52,892 nt of DNA, taken from NCBI GenBank assembly GCA_937957975.1, contig CALFFK010000119.1:1-52892 (forward strand). Reading direction: 5' to 3'. Within the stretch, counting starts at the first letter, position 1, and each line of letters opens with the position of its first letter. A model generated the notes under the pieces. That model made no database searches. It worked only from the letters and a program-made list of their open reading frames with translations, and was not told the DNA's origin. Of the stretch, positions 52,532 through 52,892 are shown piece after piece. The position numbers and the translations under genes are program-made. Origin of the DNA: an uncultured Neomegalonema sp. (GTDB lineage Bacteria > Pseudomonadota > Alphaproteobacteria > Rhodobacterales > Rhodobacteraceae).

Positions 52532-52850
52532 TCAGGCCGCAAAGCAGCCATCTGTCCGTTGCCCAGCATCAATCATATTGGCTCGTTGCTGCCATTGGCT
52601 GCAATCTGGACGAGCGGTAGCTTTCTGACAAAAACCTGTTGCCAATACCTATGCGGCAAGAACGGTCTATTTTGTCCATCGCGCCAACTCACTGAGAACG
52701 CTAATTGTAGCACGGTCACAAACCCTTACCAGAACCCTTCTGAGTTATGGCAACCTCGATTTTGGATAAGGGTTAGGTTGAGAGGGATTCACAAATCGCG
52801 CTTGGCGTGATTCACGGTTGTATCTCTCACAACGCAACCGGCTCCCTCTC
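52532..52850. other. Gene-free spacer before the right-edge insertion sequence
   Basis: I find no convincing gene in these 319 bases. An 8-bp inverted repeat (AACCCTTA at 52721-52728, TAAGGGTT at 52767-52774) and a direct repeat of ATTCAC near 52787 and 52810 occur. The left end of the insertion sequence may lie around 52775-52790, but without its right end this cannot be fixed. Confidence 0.4.
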
Positions 52851-52892
52851 ATGTCCGTGAATATCACCGCGCTATTTTGCTGTCTCGACGAT
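52851..52892 (+). CDS. Start of an IS982-like transposase (cut by window edge)
   Basis: Fourteen codons from the ATG at 52851 to the window end read MSVNITALFCCLDD, which matches from memory the first residues of IS982-family transposases (ITALFC-LDDF). CTCCCTCTC sits directly upstream and is not a good ribosome-binding site. The call rests on very few residues. Confidence 0.45.
   Translation, partial: MSVNITALFCCLDD

Noticed and set aside
1-52892. CRISPR array, rRNA genes or riboswitch
   Set aside because: I saw no regularly spaced repeats, no rRNA segments and no recognisable riboswitch core; the tRNA fragment at 4228-4275 is the only RNA-gene sequence.

Overview
The window looks like chromosomal DNA of an alphaproteobacterium with moderate GC content. 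The basis is the gene content: an alphaproteobacterial-type DUF2842 gene, a run of rph-rdgB-hemW, rpsO-pnp, dapD, and an alphaproteobacterial-style 20-24 bp GCCCCGG palindrome. The lineage below class cannot be settled from the sequence alone. The abundance of genes for methylated amines and organic phosphorus fits a marine or host-associated heterotroph, but that is inference.

Layout. (1) 1-4275 is the right end of an integrated phage-like element: small overlapping early genes, an HNH nuclease, an HTH (excisionase-like) gene, a tyrosine integrase, and a 48-nt 3' fragment of tRNA-Thr(GGU) that marks the attachment site. (2) 4342-22968 is mostly core genome: otnK-otnC (tetronate catabolism), upp, a secreted protein, an orphan sensor kinase, rpsO-pnp with structured leaders, a cupin, an FAD oxidoreductase, a CitE-like lyase, a ProX-type tRNA editing enzyme, thioredoxin-TPR, a Lon-substrate-domain protein, Trm112-like, dapD, a LOG-family protein, a redoxin, rph-rdgB-hemW, YggT and DUF2842. 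(3) 23039-39330 is a large two-armed catabolic locus around an RpiR-type regulator. The minus arm has nine genes, nearly all overlapping by 4 nt: a dimethylglycine-dehydrogenase-like FAD/GcvT enzyme, an MDR dehydrogenase, three tandem enolase-superfamily paralogues, hydantoinase A and B, a HisC-like aminotransferase and an Asp/Glu-racemase-family protein. The plus arm has the regulator, a Rieske oxygenase of the quaternary-amine type, a divergent maleate-isomerase/arylmalonate-decarboxylase-like protein and a sulfotransferase-fold protein. I cannot match this gene set to a described pathway; it probably degrades an N-methylated (betaine-like) compound. (4) 39445-48266 is a minus-strand set: DeoR regulator, Ugp-like ABC importer, phosphodiesterase, Na/Pi cotransporter, Nudix hydrolase and HAD phosphatase. 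This reads as import and stripping of phosphorylated glycerol-type compounds, with a perfect 26-bp palindrome in front of the regulator. (5) 48560-52892 is a patchwork: SDR coupled to a shortened DUF1353 protein, a GbdR-like AraC regulator, a transposase relic, a cupin diverging from a LysR regulator, and the first codons of an IS982-like transposase at the right edge.

How the parts work together: the RpiR locus, the GbdR-like regulator and the FAD/GcvT enzyme all point to one-carbon and nitrogen gain from methylated amines, and the Ugp-phosphodiesterase-NptA-HAD set points to phosphorus gain from organic phosphates. All functions are assigned by reading motifs; no database search was run.
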